From assembly GCA_002816585.1 (NCBI GenBank), contig MUCT01000020.1:1-59679 (forward strand): a DNA stretch of 59,679 nt. The letters run 5' to 3'. The position numbers and the translations under genes were made by a program. Source of the DNA: SAR202 cluster bacterium Io17-Chloro-G6 (lineage in GTDB: Bacteria; Chloroflexota; Dehalococcoidia; UBA3495). Under the pieces are notes generated by a model. That model saw only the letters and a list, made by a program, of their open reading frames with translations. It was not told the origin of the DNA and did no database searches. Below, one piece after another: positions 7,472-16,654 of the stretch. Numbering within the stretch: the first letter of the stretch is position 1; each line of letters starts with the position of its first letter.

Positions 7472-8509
7472 ATGCCATTCGAAGCAGGGAAGATCCAAAC
7501 GTACGTGGGCACCGGCGAGGCGGGCTATGCCGGCGACGGCGGCCCGGCGGACCAGGCGGTCTGCACCGAACCGTTTATGTGCGATTTCGACGCCGCGGGC
7601 AACCTTTTCTACACCGAGTCCCGGAACAATGTTGTCCGCCGGGTGGACAAGACAACCGGCATAGTAACCACTGTGGCCGGGACCGGGGAGGCCGGCTACA
7701 GCGGTGACGGTGGCCCCGCCACCCAAGCAACCATGAGGGAACCATATTCACTTCAGGTGGACCGGAGCAACGGCGACATTTATATCGTCGACCGTCTGTC
7801 CGCAGTGGTCCGCAAGGTCGCCGCCGCCACCGGCATCATCACCACCGTGGCCGGCACCGGAGAGCAGGGTTACAGCGGTGACGGCGGGCCGGGCGCCCAG
7901 GCAATGCTCCGGGAGCCGAACGACTGTTTCCTGGACGGCAAGGGCAATCTTCTGATCGCCGACATCCAAGATCAGCGAATACGCCGCCTAGACCTGGCCA
8001 CCGGCGTAATTAACACCTTCGCCGGCAACGGTGAGAAAGAGCGTAGCGGAGACGGCAAACCAGCCCTGCAGGCCAGCATCTTGGGCGCTAGAGCCGTCTG
8101 TATGGACAGCAAGGGAAACACGTACATCGCCGAGCGGGAGGGCAACGGGGTCCGCAAGGTCGACGCTAACGGCGAGATGAGCACCGTCGCTGGTATCTCC
8201 GCAGAAAGGGGCTACGAGGGCGACGGCGGCCCGGCATTGATGGCCACCTGGGGCTCGCCCAAGGCAATACGTTGTGACGCCCATGACAACGTGGTGGTGG
8301 TTGACACCGAGAACCACGCCATCAGGGTGATCGACACCGCCACCGGAATAGTCACCACCATCGCCGGCGGCCGCTTGGGCGGGGAGGGCGACGGCGGCCC
8401 GGCCACCGAGGCAGCCATGGACCGGCCCCACGGCTGCGGCATCGACGCCCAGGGCAACATCTTCGTGGCCGACAGCAACAACCACCGGGTGCGGGTCGTG
8501 GGCGTCTAA
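7472..8509 (+). CDS. NHL-repeat beta-propeller protein
   Basis: The product is a 345-residue protein built from six repeats of about 55-58 residues. Each opens with a variant of VAGTGEAGYSGDGGPATQA, followed by a strand pair such as GNLLIADIQDQRIRRLD. This pattern is the teneurin-like NHL propeller, so a six-bladed propeller is expected. There is no signal peptide or catalytic motif. It lies between a deacetylase and an amidohydrolase on the same strand, so it may be a cytosolic lactonase-like or scaffold protein in that pathway. That role is inferred from context only. The DNA shows the matching direct repeats with a period of about 170 bp. Confidence 0.85.
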   Translation: MPFEAGKIQTYVGTGEAGYAGDGGPADQAVCTEPFMCDFDAAGNLFYTESRNNVVRRVDKTTGIVTTVAGTGEAGYSGDGGPATQATMREPYSLQVDRSNGDIYIVDRLSAVVRKVAAATGIITTVAGTGEQGYSGDGGPGAQAMLREPNDCFLDGKGNLLIADIQDQRIRRLDLATGVINTFAGNGEKERSGDGKPALQASILGARAVCMDSKGNTYIAEREGNGVRKVDANGEMSTVAGISAERGYEGDGGPALMATWGSPKAIRCDAHDNVVVVDTENHAIRVIDTATGIVTTIAGGRLGGEGDGGPATEAAMDRPHGCGIDAQGNIFVADSNNHRVRVVGV

Positions 8510-8618
8510 ACCAAATCACGGTATAGTCCCTTACCCCTTGCGAGTGGGAGGGGAATTTCCGGCAGTGCCGAAGGGAGAGAACCCTGGCACACCATTACCC
8601 AGAGCATAAGGAGCATTC

Positions 8619-9578
8619 ATGCGGACCATAGACATCCACGCGCACATCACCCCGGTGGGATTTGTGGAGGCCAGCCAACGGGGCGAGAATTGGCACGGAT
8701 TGCCCCCGGATAGCATGAGCATCCATCGGAACAATCCCAAGACCCATTGGACGCCAGAGGAACGCCTGGCGGATATGAACTCATTGGGCGTTGATGTCCA
8801 GGTGCTGTCCACCAACGCCTACTTCTACAACTATGATGGCGACCCAAAAACGGTCGCCAAGATGACCCAGGAGTGCAACAACTGTGTTGCTGAGTTGGTC
8901 AAAGAACGCCCGGACCGGTTCTCCGGTTTCTCCACCCTGCCCCTGCAGGACATCAAGGCGTCCATCGCCGAGTTGGAACGGGGCATGAAGCTGGGGCTGA
9001 AGGGAGCGATGATCGGCGACAACGTGAACGGCAAGACCTTCGATGAGAAGGAGTTTCTGCCCTTCTGGAAGGTAGCCCAGGACCTGGGAGCGGTGATCCT
9101 CGTGCATCAGGGAGGAGCCACGGTGGTGAATCACCGGATTGACCGCTACCACCTGCCCAACACCATCGGCAACCCGGCCGACCGGGCTGTGACATTCGCT
9201 TCGCTAGTTTTCGGCGGGGTAATGGACGCCTGCCCCGACCTCAAGGTCTGCCTATGCCACGGCGGCGGTTACACGTGCTACGGCATCGGACGCATGGACC
9301 GGGGATGGCAGGTACGCCAAGAGGCCAGGGTCAACATCCAACAGCCTCCCAGCGCCTATCTCAGTAAGTTCTACTACGACTGCCTCACCCACAGCGAACC
9401 GGCGCTGCGCTATCTGATCGACTGCGTGGGCATCGACCGGGTGGTGTTCGGAACCGACTGGCCATTCGACATGGCCATCGACTGGCCGGTGTCGTGGATC
9501 ATGGGCCTGGAGAGCCTGACCCAGGACGAGAAAGAGGCGATTCTACACAAGAACCTGGAGAAGCTGCTCGGTATCTAA
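8619..9578 (+). CDS. amidohydrolase family protein (ACMSD-like)
   Basis: The product is a 319-residue TIM-barrel metal hydrolase or decarboxylase of the ACMSD/amidohydrolase-2 group. It starts MRTIDIHAHITP with the HxH metal motif. It has RFSGFSTLPLQD near residue 107, a strand-end His in AVILVHQGG, a second in KVCLCHGGGY, and the C-terminal metal Asp in RVVFGTDWPFDM. This is the signature order of enzymes that decarboxylate or hydrolyse aromatic-ring-derived acids. AAGGAG lies just upstream of the ATG. The substrate is unknown. Nearby VOC, FAH-type hydratase and monooxygenase genes fit aromatic or xenobiotic degradation. Confidence 0.9.
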   Translation: MRTIDIHAHITPVGFVEASQRGENWHGLPPDSMSIHRNNPKTHWTPEERLADMNSLGVDVQVLSTNAYFYNYDGDPKTVAKMTQECNNCVAELVKERPDRFSGFSTLPLQDIKASIAELERGMKLGLKGAMIGDNVNGKTFDEKEFLPFWKVAQDLGAVILVHQGGATVVNHRIDRYHLPNTIGNPADRAVTFASLVFGGVMDACPDLKVCLCHGGGYTCYGIGRMDRGWQVRQEARVNIQQPPSAYLSKFYYDCLTHSEPALRYLIDCVGIDRVVFGTDWPFDMAIDWPVSWIMGLESLTQDEKEAILHKNLEKLLGI

Positions 9579-9588
9579 CGCCGGGCCG

Positions 9589-9996
9589 CTACTCGGAGTC
9601 TCTAAGTTCGATAACACGGTCGATGGTCGGCAGGTCGGGCCGGAAGTAGATGCGCCAGGCCTCAAGTGCCCTGATCCTGGCCACGTGACCGATCCAATCG
9701 CCCACCAGGTTGATGATGGACAGAATCTCCTCGGCGGTGGCTCCGGCCTGGACTGCCGCATGAAGGTGAATCTGGAGATGGGAGGCCATGTCCACCTGGG
9801 AGATGCAGGCCACGATGATCGACAGCTCCTTTGTCTTGCGGTCCAGAATCCGGGTATTGATGTACTGGGCCTCGACATTGTCATTGACCGCCTTCAAGAA
9901 ATCGGGGTCAACTTCCGCCAGGAAATCGTGTAGCCCGTATCGAAACCCTCTAAGGTTGGTTACTCGTTGCAGCTCAGCTTCTTTGTCTACGGCCAT
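9589..9996 (-). CDS. carboxymuconolactone decarboxylase (CMD) family protein
   Basis: The product is a 135-residue all-helical CMD/AhpD-like protein. The core reads KTKELSIIVACISQVDMASHLQIHLHAAVQAGATAEEI, matching the family's helix-turn-helix. The usual CxxC pair of AhpD-type members is missing: only one Cys remains, and His lies at the other end of the motif. That argues for a decarboxylase or other non-redox role. A strong AGGAGG precedes the ATG. It is convergent with the amidohydrolase gene and lies downstream of a terminator that separates it from the flavin monooxygenase gene. Confidence 0.85.
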   Translation of the reverse strand: MAVDKEAELQRVTNLRGFRYGLHDFLAEVDPDFLKAVNDNVEAQYINTRILDRKTKELSIIVACISQVDMASHLQIHLHAAVQAGATAEEILSIINLVGDWIGHVARIRALEAWRIYFRPDLPTIDRVIELRDSE

Positions 9997-10009
9997 TTGA
10001 GGCCTCCTG

Positions 10010-10043
10010 GAAAAATATGAGGGCCCTCATATTGAGGGCCCTC
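10010..10043 (-). terminator. rho-independent terminator of the monooxygenase gene
   Basis: On the minus strand the sequence is GAGGGCCCTC, a 5-base AATAT loop, GAGGGCCCTC again (a self-complementary arm), then ATATTTTT. This is a 10-bp GC-rich stem followed by a T-run, located 20 bases past the stop of the gene ending at 10064. Confidence 0.8.
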
Positions 10044-10063
10044 TTGCTGGTCAGTATTTCCGG

Positions 10064-11233
10064 TTAGGCTTGCCGGTCGGCGTACACCTGATTGGCGCGG
10101 TCGATGGCCCTAACCCTCCCGGCGGATAGGGTGTCTTTTCGCTCCGACGCCCATTGGTTAGAGGCAATTGTGCTGGAGACGGTGCCCTGGAAATGGGGCA
10201 TCACGTAGCGGGCGAACAGTTCATAGCTGCGCAGCATCTTCTCCCGGGGCGCCCAGTCGACGGTCTGCACCAGGAAGCCACCGAACCCGCCGCTCTGCTC
10301 CTGTAGCCGGTTTATCCCTTCAATACAGTCTTCGGGCGTGCCGACGATCCACGAGCCGGCTTCGGCCATGTTGTCCACGACCTTGTCCATCGGGCCGTCG
10401 AAGACCGCCTTTCTGCCGTTGGTGCCCTCCGAGTACTCCCGGAGATAGCGGGCGGACCCCATTCTGACGTCGTCCAGGGCCTTCTGCCGCGTCTCGGCGA
10501 CGTGGACCGGCAGCACCAACCGCCATTCGTTGCGGTCCATGGTCTGGCCGTGCTCGGCGGCGGACTCTTCGGCGATGGCCCAGAGTCCCTGCAGGTCGGA
10601 GGGACCGGCCGACGGGTCGCGGGGGACCGTGATAGTCAACACAGAAGCTCCGTGTTTCCCGGCCAACGTGACGCCGGCCGGGCTCTGCACCGAGGCCACA
10701 GCCACTGGCATATGGGGTTGCTGGTACGGGCGCAGATGCACCATGGCCTCTTTCAGTTCGAACCAATCGCTCTTGTAGGTGATGGGCTCGGTCTCGTTGA
10801 ACAGCCGCATAATCACCCCCAGCGACTCATCCATCCGTTCCCGCTGGGTCTCGTGGGGGATACCCATCATGTAGGCATCGCCGGGAAGAGCTCCAGGGCC
10901 GACTCCCAGCAGCACCCGGCCGTGGGTCATGTGGTCTAGTTGAATCATCCGGTTGGCGACCATCAGGGGGTGGTGGTACGGCAGGCTGATCACGCCGGTG
11001 CCCAGCTTGATGTAGCGGGTACGTTGGGCAGCGGCGGCCATGAACACCTCGGGTGAGGCGATGATCTCCCAGCCGGCGGAGTGGTGCTCGCCCACCCAAA
11101 CCTCGTCGTAACCCAGTTGGTCCATCCATTCGACCAGTTCCAGGTCACGGTCTAGTGCCAGTGTCGGGTTCTCCCCGACCCGGTGGAACGGACCGAGGAA
11201 GGAACCAAATTTCATTCGCTTGGGCATATCCAT
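10064..11233 (-). CDS. luciferase-like (LLM class) flavin-dependent monooxygenase
   Basis: The product is a 389-residue luciferase-like TIM-barrel monooxygenase using FMN or F420. Typical features are MKFGSFLGPFHRVGENPTL at the N-terminus, GYDEVWVGEHHSAGW, RTRYIKLGTGVISLPYHHPL, HMTHGRVLLGVGPG, and a late GTPEDCIEGINRL where homologs have the flavin-phosphate region. GGAGGT precedes the ATG. A terminator follows the stop. Such enzymes often attack recalcitrant organosulfur or alicyclic compounds, but the substrate cannot be read from the sequence. It is one of four members in this window and is not closely similar to the pair at 21-24 kb. Confidence 0.9.
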   Translation of the reverse strand: MDMPKRMKFGSFLGPFHRVGENPTLALDRDLELVEWMDQLGYDEVWVGEHHSAGWEIIASPEVFMAAAAQRTRYIKLGTGVISLPYHHPLMVANRMIQLDHMTHGRVLLGVGPGALPGDAYMMGIPHETQRERMDESLGVIMRLFNETEPITYKSDWFELKEAMVHLRPYQQPHMPVAVASVQSPAGVTLAGKHGASVLTITVPRDPSAGPSDLQGLWAIAEESAAEHGQTMDRNEWRLVLPVHVAETRQKALDDVRMGSARYLREYSEGTNGRKAVFDGPMDKVVDNMAEAGSWIVGTPEDCIEGINRLQEQSGGFGGFLVQTVDWAPREKMLRSYELFARYVMPHFQGTVSSTIASNQWASERKDTLSAGRVRAIDRANQVYADRQA

Positions 11234-11391
11234 GTTTCTCTACCTCCGGAACATTGTCCGCGCTGGGCGGTTAAGTCAGTTTACTCTCAGGCGGAGATGA
11301 TTCCAAATCGATGGCCGGATTCGCCGCTCCGCCGGGTCGGGGATTTTGCTAAAATGCCTATATTCCACACTGGCCCGGACCTGGAGCAGGA

Positions 11392-12840
11392 ATGACCGCC
11401 CCGGTAGACAAGATAGATTCCGCCAAGGCCGCCGCGTTCCAAGAGTTCTTGAAATCAAATCCCATTTTCGAGACCACTCGGACGCTGGACGAGCTGCGCC
11501 ATTCGGACTACGGGCGCTTGGACCGCCTAGGGCAGATATTCCTCGACTACACCGGCGGCGGGCTGTACGCCGTCTCCCAGATACGGAATATTGCCGAACT
11601 GCTGAAAGACGGCGTATTCGGGAATCCCCACTCAGACAGCCCTTCGTCTTCTGCAACAACCGAATTGGTGGAAAGCGCAAGGGCGTCTGTTCTTGATTAT
11701 TTCAATGCTCCAACGGACGAGTACGTGGCCATCTTCACCTCCAACGCCACCGGAGCGATCAAGCTGGTGGGAGAGTCATATCCTTTCCAGGCCGGCGACC
11801 GGTACCTGCTGACCTTCGATAACCACAATTCCATAAACGGTGTGCGCGAGTTTGCCAGGGCCCGGGGCGCGGACGTGACCTACGTGCCGGTAGTGCCTCC
11901 TGACCTGCGCCTGGATGAAGCCCAACTAAAGGCACAGCTCGACCGGCCCAACGAGGGTGGCCACAATCTGTTCGCCTACCCGTCCCAGTCCAATTTCTCA
12001 GGCGTTCAACACTCCATGGAGTGGACTGCCTACGCCCGCGAGCGAGGTTGGGACGTTCTACTGGATTGCGCGGCCTTCGCGCCCTCCAACCAGCTGGACC
12101 TGAGCGAGGTCCGCCCTGATTTTGTTCCGTTGTCTTTCTACAAGATGTTCGGCTATCCCACCGGCGTCGGGTGCCTGCTGGCTCGGAAAGACGCCCTGGC
12201 CAAACTCGTCAGGCCGTGGTTCGCCGGCGGGACTATCACCATTGCCTCGGTCCAGGCCGAACGGCACTTCCTGGCTGAAGGAGAGCAGGCCTTCGAGGAA
12301 GGCACCCTAAACTACCTGAATATTCCGGCCGTTGAAATAGGACTGAGACACATCCAGTCCGTCGGCATCGACAAGATTCACGACCGGGTAATGTGCCTAA
12401 CATCTTGGCTGTTGGAGAACCTGATTGGTCTGCGTCACAGCAACGGAACACCGGTAATCCGAGTTTATGGACCTACCACCATGGAGGCCCGTGGGGGCAC
12501 GCTAACCATAAATTTCTACGATCCAAATGAGGTTCTGATCGACCACCGCCGCATCGATGAGTTGGCTGGCCAGGCCGGGATATCCCTGCGGACCGGATGC
12601 TTCTGCAATCCCGGCGCGGGCGAAATTGCCCACGGCCTGACCGAGGAAGACATGGCCGCGGCCTTCGAGAACGGCGAACGCATGACCTTTGAGCAATTCC
12701 TGAGCGTGTTGGAAGACCGGGATGGAAAGAGCGCCGGCGCGGTCCGGGTCTCATTGGGACTGGCCAGCAACTTTGCCGACGTGTACAGTTTCCGGGACTT
12801 CGCCCGGAGTTTCATAGACCAGACAGCCAGAGAGGTCTGA
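11392..12840 (+). CDS. class-V aminotransferase family PLP enzyme (MOCOS/cysteine-desulfurase-like)
   Basis: The product is a 482-residue fold-type I PLP enzyme. It resembles the N-terminal desulfurase domain of molybdenum cofactor sulfurases. It shows FLDYTGGGLYAVSQI, FGNPHSDSPSS, FTSNATGAIKLVGESYPF, the cofactor Asp in DVLLDCAAF, and the PLP-binding Lys at residue 251 in SFYKMFGYPTGVGCLL. The segment LRTGCFCNPGAGE matches the active-site Cys loop of MOCOS-type enzymes. It might sulfurate the molybdenum cofactor of a xanthine-oxidase-type enzyme (compare CoxS/CoxM at 49.7 kb), or it might be a different PLP lyase. The start is supported by GGAG upstream. Confidence 0.82.
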   Translation: MTAPVDKIDSAKAAAFQEFLKSNPIFETTRTLDELRHSDYGRLDRLGQIFLDYTGGGLYAVSQIRNIAELLKDGVFGNPHSDSPSSSATTELVESARASVLDYFNAPTDEYVAIFTSNATGAIKLVGESYPFQAGDRYLLTFDNHNSINGVREFARARGADVTYVPVVPPDLRLDEAQLKAQLDRPNEGGHNLFAYPSQSNFSGVQHSMEWTAYARERGWDVLLDCAAFAPSNQLDLSEVRPDFVPLSFYKMFGYPTGVGCLLARKDALAKLVRPWFAGGTITIASVQAERHFLAEGEQAFEEGTLNYLNIPAVEIGLRHIQSVGIDKIHDRVMCLTSWLLENLIGLRHSNGTPVIRVYGPTTMEARGGTLTINFYDPNEVLIDHRRIDELAGQAGISLRTGCFCNPGAGEIAHGLTEEDMAAAFENGERMTFEQFLSVLEDRDGKSAGAVRVSLGLASNFADVYSFRDFARSFIDQTAREV

Positions 12841-12887
12841 GAGTTTACCGGCTCCTAACAAATATTTAAAAACTTGGAGGACTCAAT

Positions 12888-14648
12888 ATGCCAGTCAAAG
12901 GAACTACGCTAACCAGCTTCCGGCCCTTGATGCAGGGCACCAACGGCATGGTGGTTGCCAGTCACCCCGCCGCCGCCATGGCTGGGCTGGATGTATTAAG
13001 AAACGGCGGCAATGCAATCGACGCGGGAGTGGCCGTCGGCCTGGCGTTGAACGTGGTGCACGTCGACGATTGCAGCTTCCTGGGCGTCGCTCCCACCGTC
13101 ATGTACCTGGCCGACCGGAAAGAAGTAATTGAGACAGATGGGCTGGGAGTATGGCCTCAAGCTGCCTCAGTGGATTATTTCAACAAGAACCATGGGGGCA
13201 AGATGCCAAACGGGGTGCTGCGCTCCCTGACCCCGGCGGCCGCCGACGCTTGGATCACCGCTCTCTCCCGGTTCGGGACCATGACCTTTGGAGAGGTAGC
13301 CTCGGCTGCCATCGACCTGGCCGGAAACGGCTTCCCTATGTTCCGCTATCTGGCGGGACGGTTCGTAACCGCGTTCGACGCCTACAACGCCCATCCCTCG
13401 ACCGCCGAGATATTCCTGCCCAACGGACGCGCTCCCAAACAAGGCGAGATGTTCTACCAAAAAGACTTGGCGGCAACGCTTTCCAAGCTTGCTGAGATAG
13501 AAAATTCCAACAAGGGTCAGGGCCGGGAAGCTGCTCTAAAGGCGGCCAGAGACGACATCTACACCGGAGAGCTTAGCCGCAAGATAGTGGCGTTCAACCA
13601 GAAAATGGGCGGCCTCCTCACGGAAGAAGACTTGGCCCAGTATCACGTGAGTGTGGGTTCGCCGGTTTCCGTGAACTACCGTGGCTACGACGTCTACAGC
13701 ACCGGGCCTTGGGGGCAAGGACCAACGTTCCCTCAGGCGCTTAAGATTCTGGAAGGGTTCGACCTGGCTGCCATGGGCCACAATTCGCCCGAGTACATCC
13801 ACACCGTGAGTCAGGCGCTGAACCTAGCCTTCGCCGACCGGCAACAATATGTGGGTGACCCGAATTTCGTGGACGTTCCAATCGATGAAATGCTTTCTGA
13901 AGAGTATCTGGCCGGCCGGCGGGCTCTCATTGACCCTGATCTGGCCTGGCCTGGCACACCTCCCGCAGGCGACCCCCGCAACCGTCAACCGGCATTGAAT
14001 GGCGGTCCTCTTTCGCCGAAAGATGCGGCTGCGCCGCTGGCGACAGCCGGGGTCAGCGGCGGCGGGACCTCCTATTTCGGCGTGATCGACCGCAACGGGA
14101 ACATCTTCTCCAGCACACCCAGCGAGGGCACCAAGAACGGTGGGCCGGTGATTCCGGGAACCGGTTTGGCCTTCTCGATGCGCGGTTCCCAGTCCAATCT
14201 GACCGCCGGCCACCCGGCCTCGGTGGAGCCCGGAAAGCGGCCCAGGCTCACCCCAGCGCCATCCCTGGTGCTAAAGGACGGCGAACCCGTGATGGCCTTG
14301 GGCGCACACGGAGGCGATCATATCCCGCAGGGCACGCTCCAACTGCTCCTGAACATTCTGGAATTCGGCCGCGACCCCCAAGAGGCCGTGGAGGAACCCC
14401 GCTTCTACAGCTACAATTTCCCAGGTTCAGGTTTCCCAAACAAATTTGAGCCGGGAATGCTGAGAATGGAGGGCCGGATATCTGACGAAGTGGCCGAATC
14501 CCTGCGGCAGAAAGGCCACACTATAGAGATGTACCCCGACTGGTGGGAGGGCTCATCCCTGTACTGCGCCATCACCCGCAACCCGGAAACCAAGGTGCTG
14601 CAGGGAGGCGCCGACCCGAGGTGTGAGGCCTACGCCATCGGGTACTAA
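12888..14648 (+). CDS. ggt: gamma-glutamyltransferase family protein
   Basis: The product is an Ntn-hydrolase that cleaves gamma-glutamyl bonds such as those of glutathione conjugates. It is 586 residues long, the usual size for one precursor that self-cleaves into large and small subunits. The N-terminal part has NGMVVASHPAAAMAGLDVLRNGGNAIDAGVAVGLAL. The predicted nucleophile is Thr394 in SGGGTSYFGVIDRNGN, where processing would occur. The C-terminal part has GAHGGDHIPQGTLQLLLNI. There is no signal peptide, unlike periplasmic Ggt, so it may be cytosolic. GGAGG precedes the ATG. An M20 peptidase follows, suggesting joint peptide or conjugate catabolism. Confidence 0.9.
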   Translation: MPVKGTTLTSFRPLMQGTNGMVVASHPAAAMAGLDVLRNGGNAIDAGVAVGLALNVVHVDDCSFLGVAPTVMYLADRKEVIETDGLGVWPQAASVDYFNKNHGGKMPNGVLRSLTPAAADAWITALSRFGTMTFGEVASAAIDLAGNGFPMFRYLAGRFVTAFDAYNAHPSTAEIFLPNGRAPKQGEMFYQKDLAATLSKLAEIENSNKGQGREAALKAARDDIYTGELSRKIVAFNQKMGGLLTEEDLAQYHVSVGSPVSVNYRGYDVYSTGPWGQGPTFPQALKILEGFDLAAMGHNSPEYIHTVSQALNLAFADRQQYVGDPNFVDVPIDEMLSEEYLAGRRALIDPDLAWPGTPPAGDPRNRQPALNGGPLSPKDAAAPLATAGVSGGGTSYFGVIDRNGNIFSSTPSEGTKNGGPVIPGTGLAFSMRGSQSNLTAGHPASVEPGKRPRLTPAPSLVLKDGEPVMALGAHGGDHIPQGTLQLLLNILEFGRDPQEAVEEPRFYSYNFPGSGFPNKFEPGMLRMEGRISDEVAESLRQKGHTIEMYPDWWEGSSLYCAITRNPETKVLQGGADPRCEAYAIGY

Positions 14649-14746
14649 GACAACGCCAAGAAATTTGTTGACGTCTGCCATTGCCCCCATCCTGACCTTC
14701 CCCCTTGCGAGGGGGAAGGGACTTTTACATCATTTTGGAGGCTAAG

Positions 14747-16105
14747 ATGCCCGACCTAGAGAGCTTGTTGGACCAGGTCGATGAGATGCGGGAAGAGATT
14801 GTGGCGCTGGAGCAGGACTTGGTGCGCATACCAACCGTGAACACGGGATTCATGCCCACCGGCAACGAGACGGAAGTCTGTGAATTCATGAAGAAATGGC
14901 TGGCCGAAGACGGCATCGACTCCGAGATCATCGAGTCGGCGCCGGGCCGGGGCAACTTCATCGCCCGGCTGGAGGGCAATACCGGAAAGGCCGGCCTCAT
15001 GTTCATGTCCCACACCGACGTCGTGCCGGTGGAAGAAGAGGACAAATGGCGGTTCCCTCCCTTCAGCGCCACCGTGGCCGACGGCCGGGTCTACGGGCGC
15101 GGCGCGTCGGACTGCAAGGGGCTGCTCACCTGCCAGATGATCGCCATGCGGCTGCTCAAGCGCAATGGCGTCCAGCTTGAAGACAGCCTGATCCTGGCAT
15201 CCTGCGCCGACGAGGAGCACGGCGGGCGCTACGGGTTTGGCTGGATGGCCGAGCATCATCCCGAGAAGCTACGAGCGCCTTTGGCCGTTAACGAGGGCGG
15301 CGGCGTGCCCATCGAAGCCGCCGGTAACCTGACCTACCTGTTGGGCGTGGGTGAGAAGGGCCGGTTACAGTTGGAGATAGACGTTCGCGGCACCAGCGCC
15401 CACGCCTCCACACCTTGGCAGGGCGCCAACGCTTTGTTCGCGCTTTCCGAGGTTGTCAAGCGCATTGAGGCCTACGATCCCGAGCGAGACACCTCCACCA
15501 GCCTGTTCCAGCATCTTTCCACCTTCGCCATCGAAGATAAACCGTCGGCGGCGAACATCGACCAGATCATAGCGGACACCGAGGATTCGAACCCCCGTTT
15601 CGCCTCGATTATGAAGGCTTTGTCCCGAATGACTATCACACCCACCATGATCAAGGGAGGCATCAAGTCCAACAGCGTCCCGGAGGCCGTGCGGCTAACC
15701 TGCGACGTGCGGACCCTGCCCCACCAGGACGAGGCCTACGTCCGGCAGGAGCTGGCCAAGATACTGGACGGCATTCCGGGGGTTGAGATAGACGTCGACT
15801 ACATGTCGATACCCAACGCTTCACCCTTCGAGACCGACTTCGCCCAACGCATTCAGGTCAGCACCGCCAACGCCCTGAATCGAGACGACATCCAATGGGT
15901 GCCCTCGCTGACCACCGGCTTCACCGACTCCCGGTTCACCCGCAACCTGGGCACCACCACCTATGGGCTGGTGGGCTCGCACCCCGAGGACGACCCAATG
16001 CTGACCCGCAACCACGGCACCGATGAGTCGGTGGGCATCCGAAGCTTAATCAGCGGAACCAGGATAATGCTGGCCCTGGCCTATGACATCCTGGCGGTCA
16101 AATAG
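14747..16105 (+). CDS. M20 family metallopeptidase (ArgE/DapE/ACY1-like)
   Basis: The product is a 452-residue zinc peptidase or amidohydrolase. Metal-binding landmarks are MFMSHTDVVPV (His and catalytic Asp), GRGASDCKGLL (bridging Asp), CADEEHGG (general-base Glu and metal Glu) and the final His in GSHPEDDPMLTRNHGTDESV. The insert domain (residues about 210-330) contains RGTSAHASTPWQGANAL, typical of the dimerisation lid. The ATG at 14747 has TTGGAG 6 bases upstream. The open frame reaches back to 14705, through a small GC hairpin near 14691-14720, but that extension is probably not translated. It follows ggt and probably shares its pathway. Confidence 0.9.
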   Translation: MPDLESLLDQVDEMREEIVALEQDLVRIPTVNTGFMPTGNETEVCEFMKKWLAEDGIDSEIIESAPGRGNFIARLEGNTGKAGLMFMSHTDVVPVEEEDKWRFPPFSATVADGRVYGRGASDCKGLLTCQMIAMRLLKRNGVQLEDSLILASCADEEHGGRYGFGWMAEHHPEKLRAPLAVNEGGGVPIEAAGNLTYLLGVGEKGRLQLEIDVRGTSAHASTPWQGANALFALSEVVKRIEAYDPERDTSTSLFQHLSTFAIEDKPSAANIDQIIADTEDSNPRFASIMKALSRMTITPTMIKGGIKSNSVPEAVRLTCDVRTLPHQDEAYVRQELAKILDGIPGVEIDVDYMSIPNASPFETDFAQRIQVSTANALNRDDIQWVPSLTTGFTDSRFTRNLGTTTYGLVGSHPEDDPMLTRNHGTDESVGIRSLISGTRIMLALAYDILAVK

Positions 16106-16138
16106 GCGCTGCGCGCGCTAAGGTTTGGAGATGTCGAT

Positions 16139-16654
16139 ATGATCACCGACCCCGGTTCGTACTTAAATTTCTTCCGGTCAATCCACCGGAGGACGCTTCG
16201 GGATATCGAGGCACTCCCGCCACCCGCTGAGAGTTGGGAGCCTTCGAGAGGCGAGGGAGAAAAGGGGTGGGGCATCGCCCAGATCGTCCACCACATCTGT
16301 GAGTCCAGGATATATTTCGCCTCGGCCTACACAGGCAAGGGGTGGCGCTACGATTGGTCTCCGCCCAGCACGGAAAAGCAGTCGGGCTGGATTCCCGCGC
16401 TGGAGGCCTCGGCCGTCGAGTTCCAGAAGCAGATATCCGGAACTCCCACGGAATGGCTGAACCGCCGGATCAAGATGATCGACACCGATGGCACTCTCAG
16501 CGGTTGGCGGATTCTGATGATGCTCTTGGAGCACGAGGTGCACCACCGGTCACAGATCGACACTTACGCTGGCCTGGAAGGCTGGGATGTCCCCCAGATC
16601 TACGACCGCACCAGAGAGCAGATAGACGAGCTGCAGGACCGGCAGACCCTATAA
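16139..16654 (+). CDS. DinB family protein
   Basis: The product is a 171-residue four-helix-bundle protein of the DinB/YfiT superfamily. The three metal-site histidines appear in IAQIVHHICESR near residue 50 and MMLLEHEVHHRSQIDTY near residue 128, the normal arrangement. Many members are thiol-dependent S-transferases (bacillithiol or other thiols) or are of unknown function. TTGGAG lies 8-9 bases before the ATG. It follows the M20 peptidase gene by 33 bases. Its end overlaps the amidase gene on the opposite strand by 6 bases, so both probably lack a separate terminator there. Confidence 0.82.
   Translation: MITDPGSYLNFFRSIHRRTLRDIEALPPPAESWEPSRGEGEKGWGIAQIVHHICESRIYFASAYTGKGWRYDWSPPSTEKQSGWIPALEASAVEFQKQISGTPTEWLNRRIKMIDTDGTLSGWRILMMLLEHEVHHRSQIDTYAGLEGWDVPQIYDRTREQIDELQDRQTL

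Noticed and set aside
7472..8509. Direct repeats taken as a CRISPR-like or satellite array
   Set aside because: The repeats are the DNA of six NHL propeller blades, with a period of about 170 bp and a continuous reading frame.
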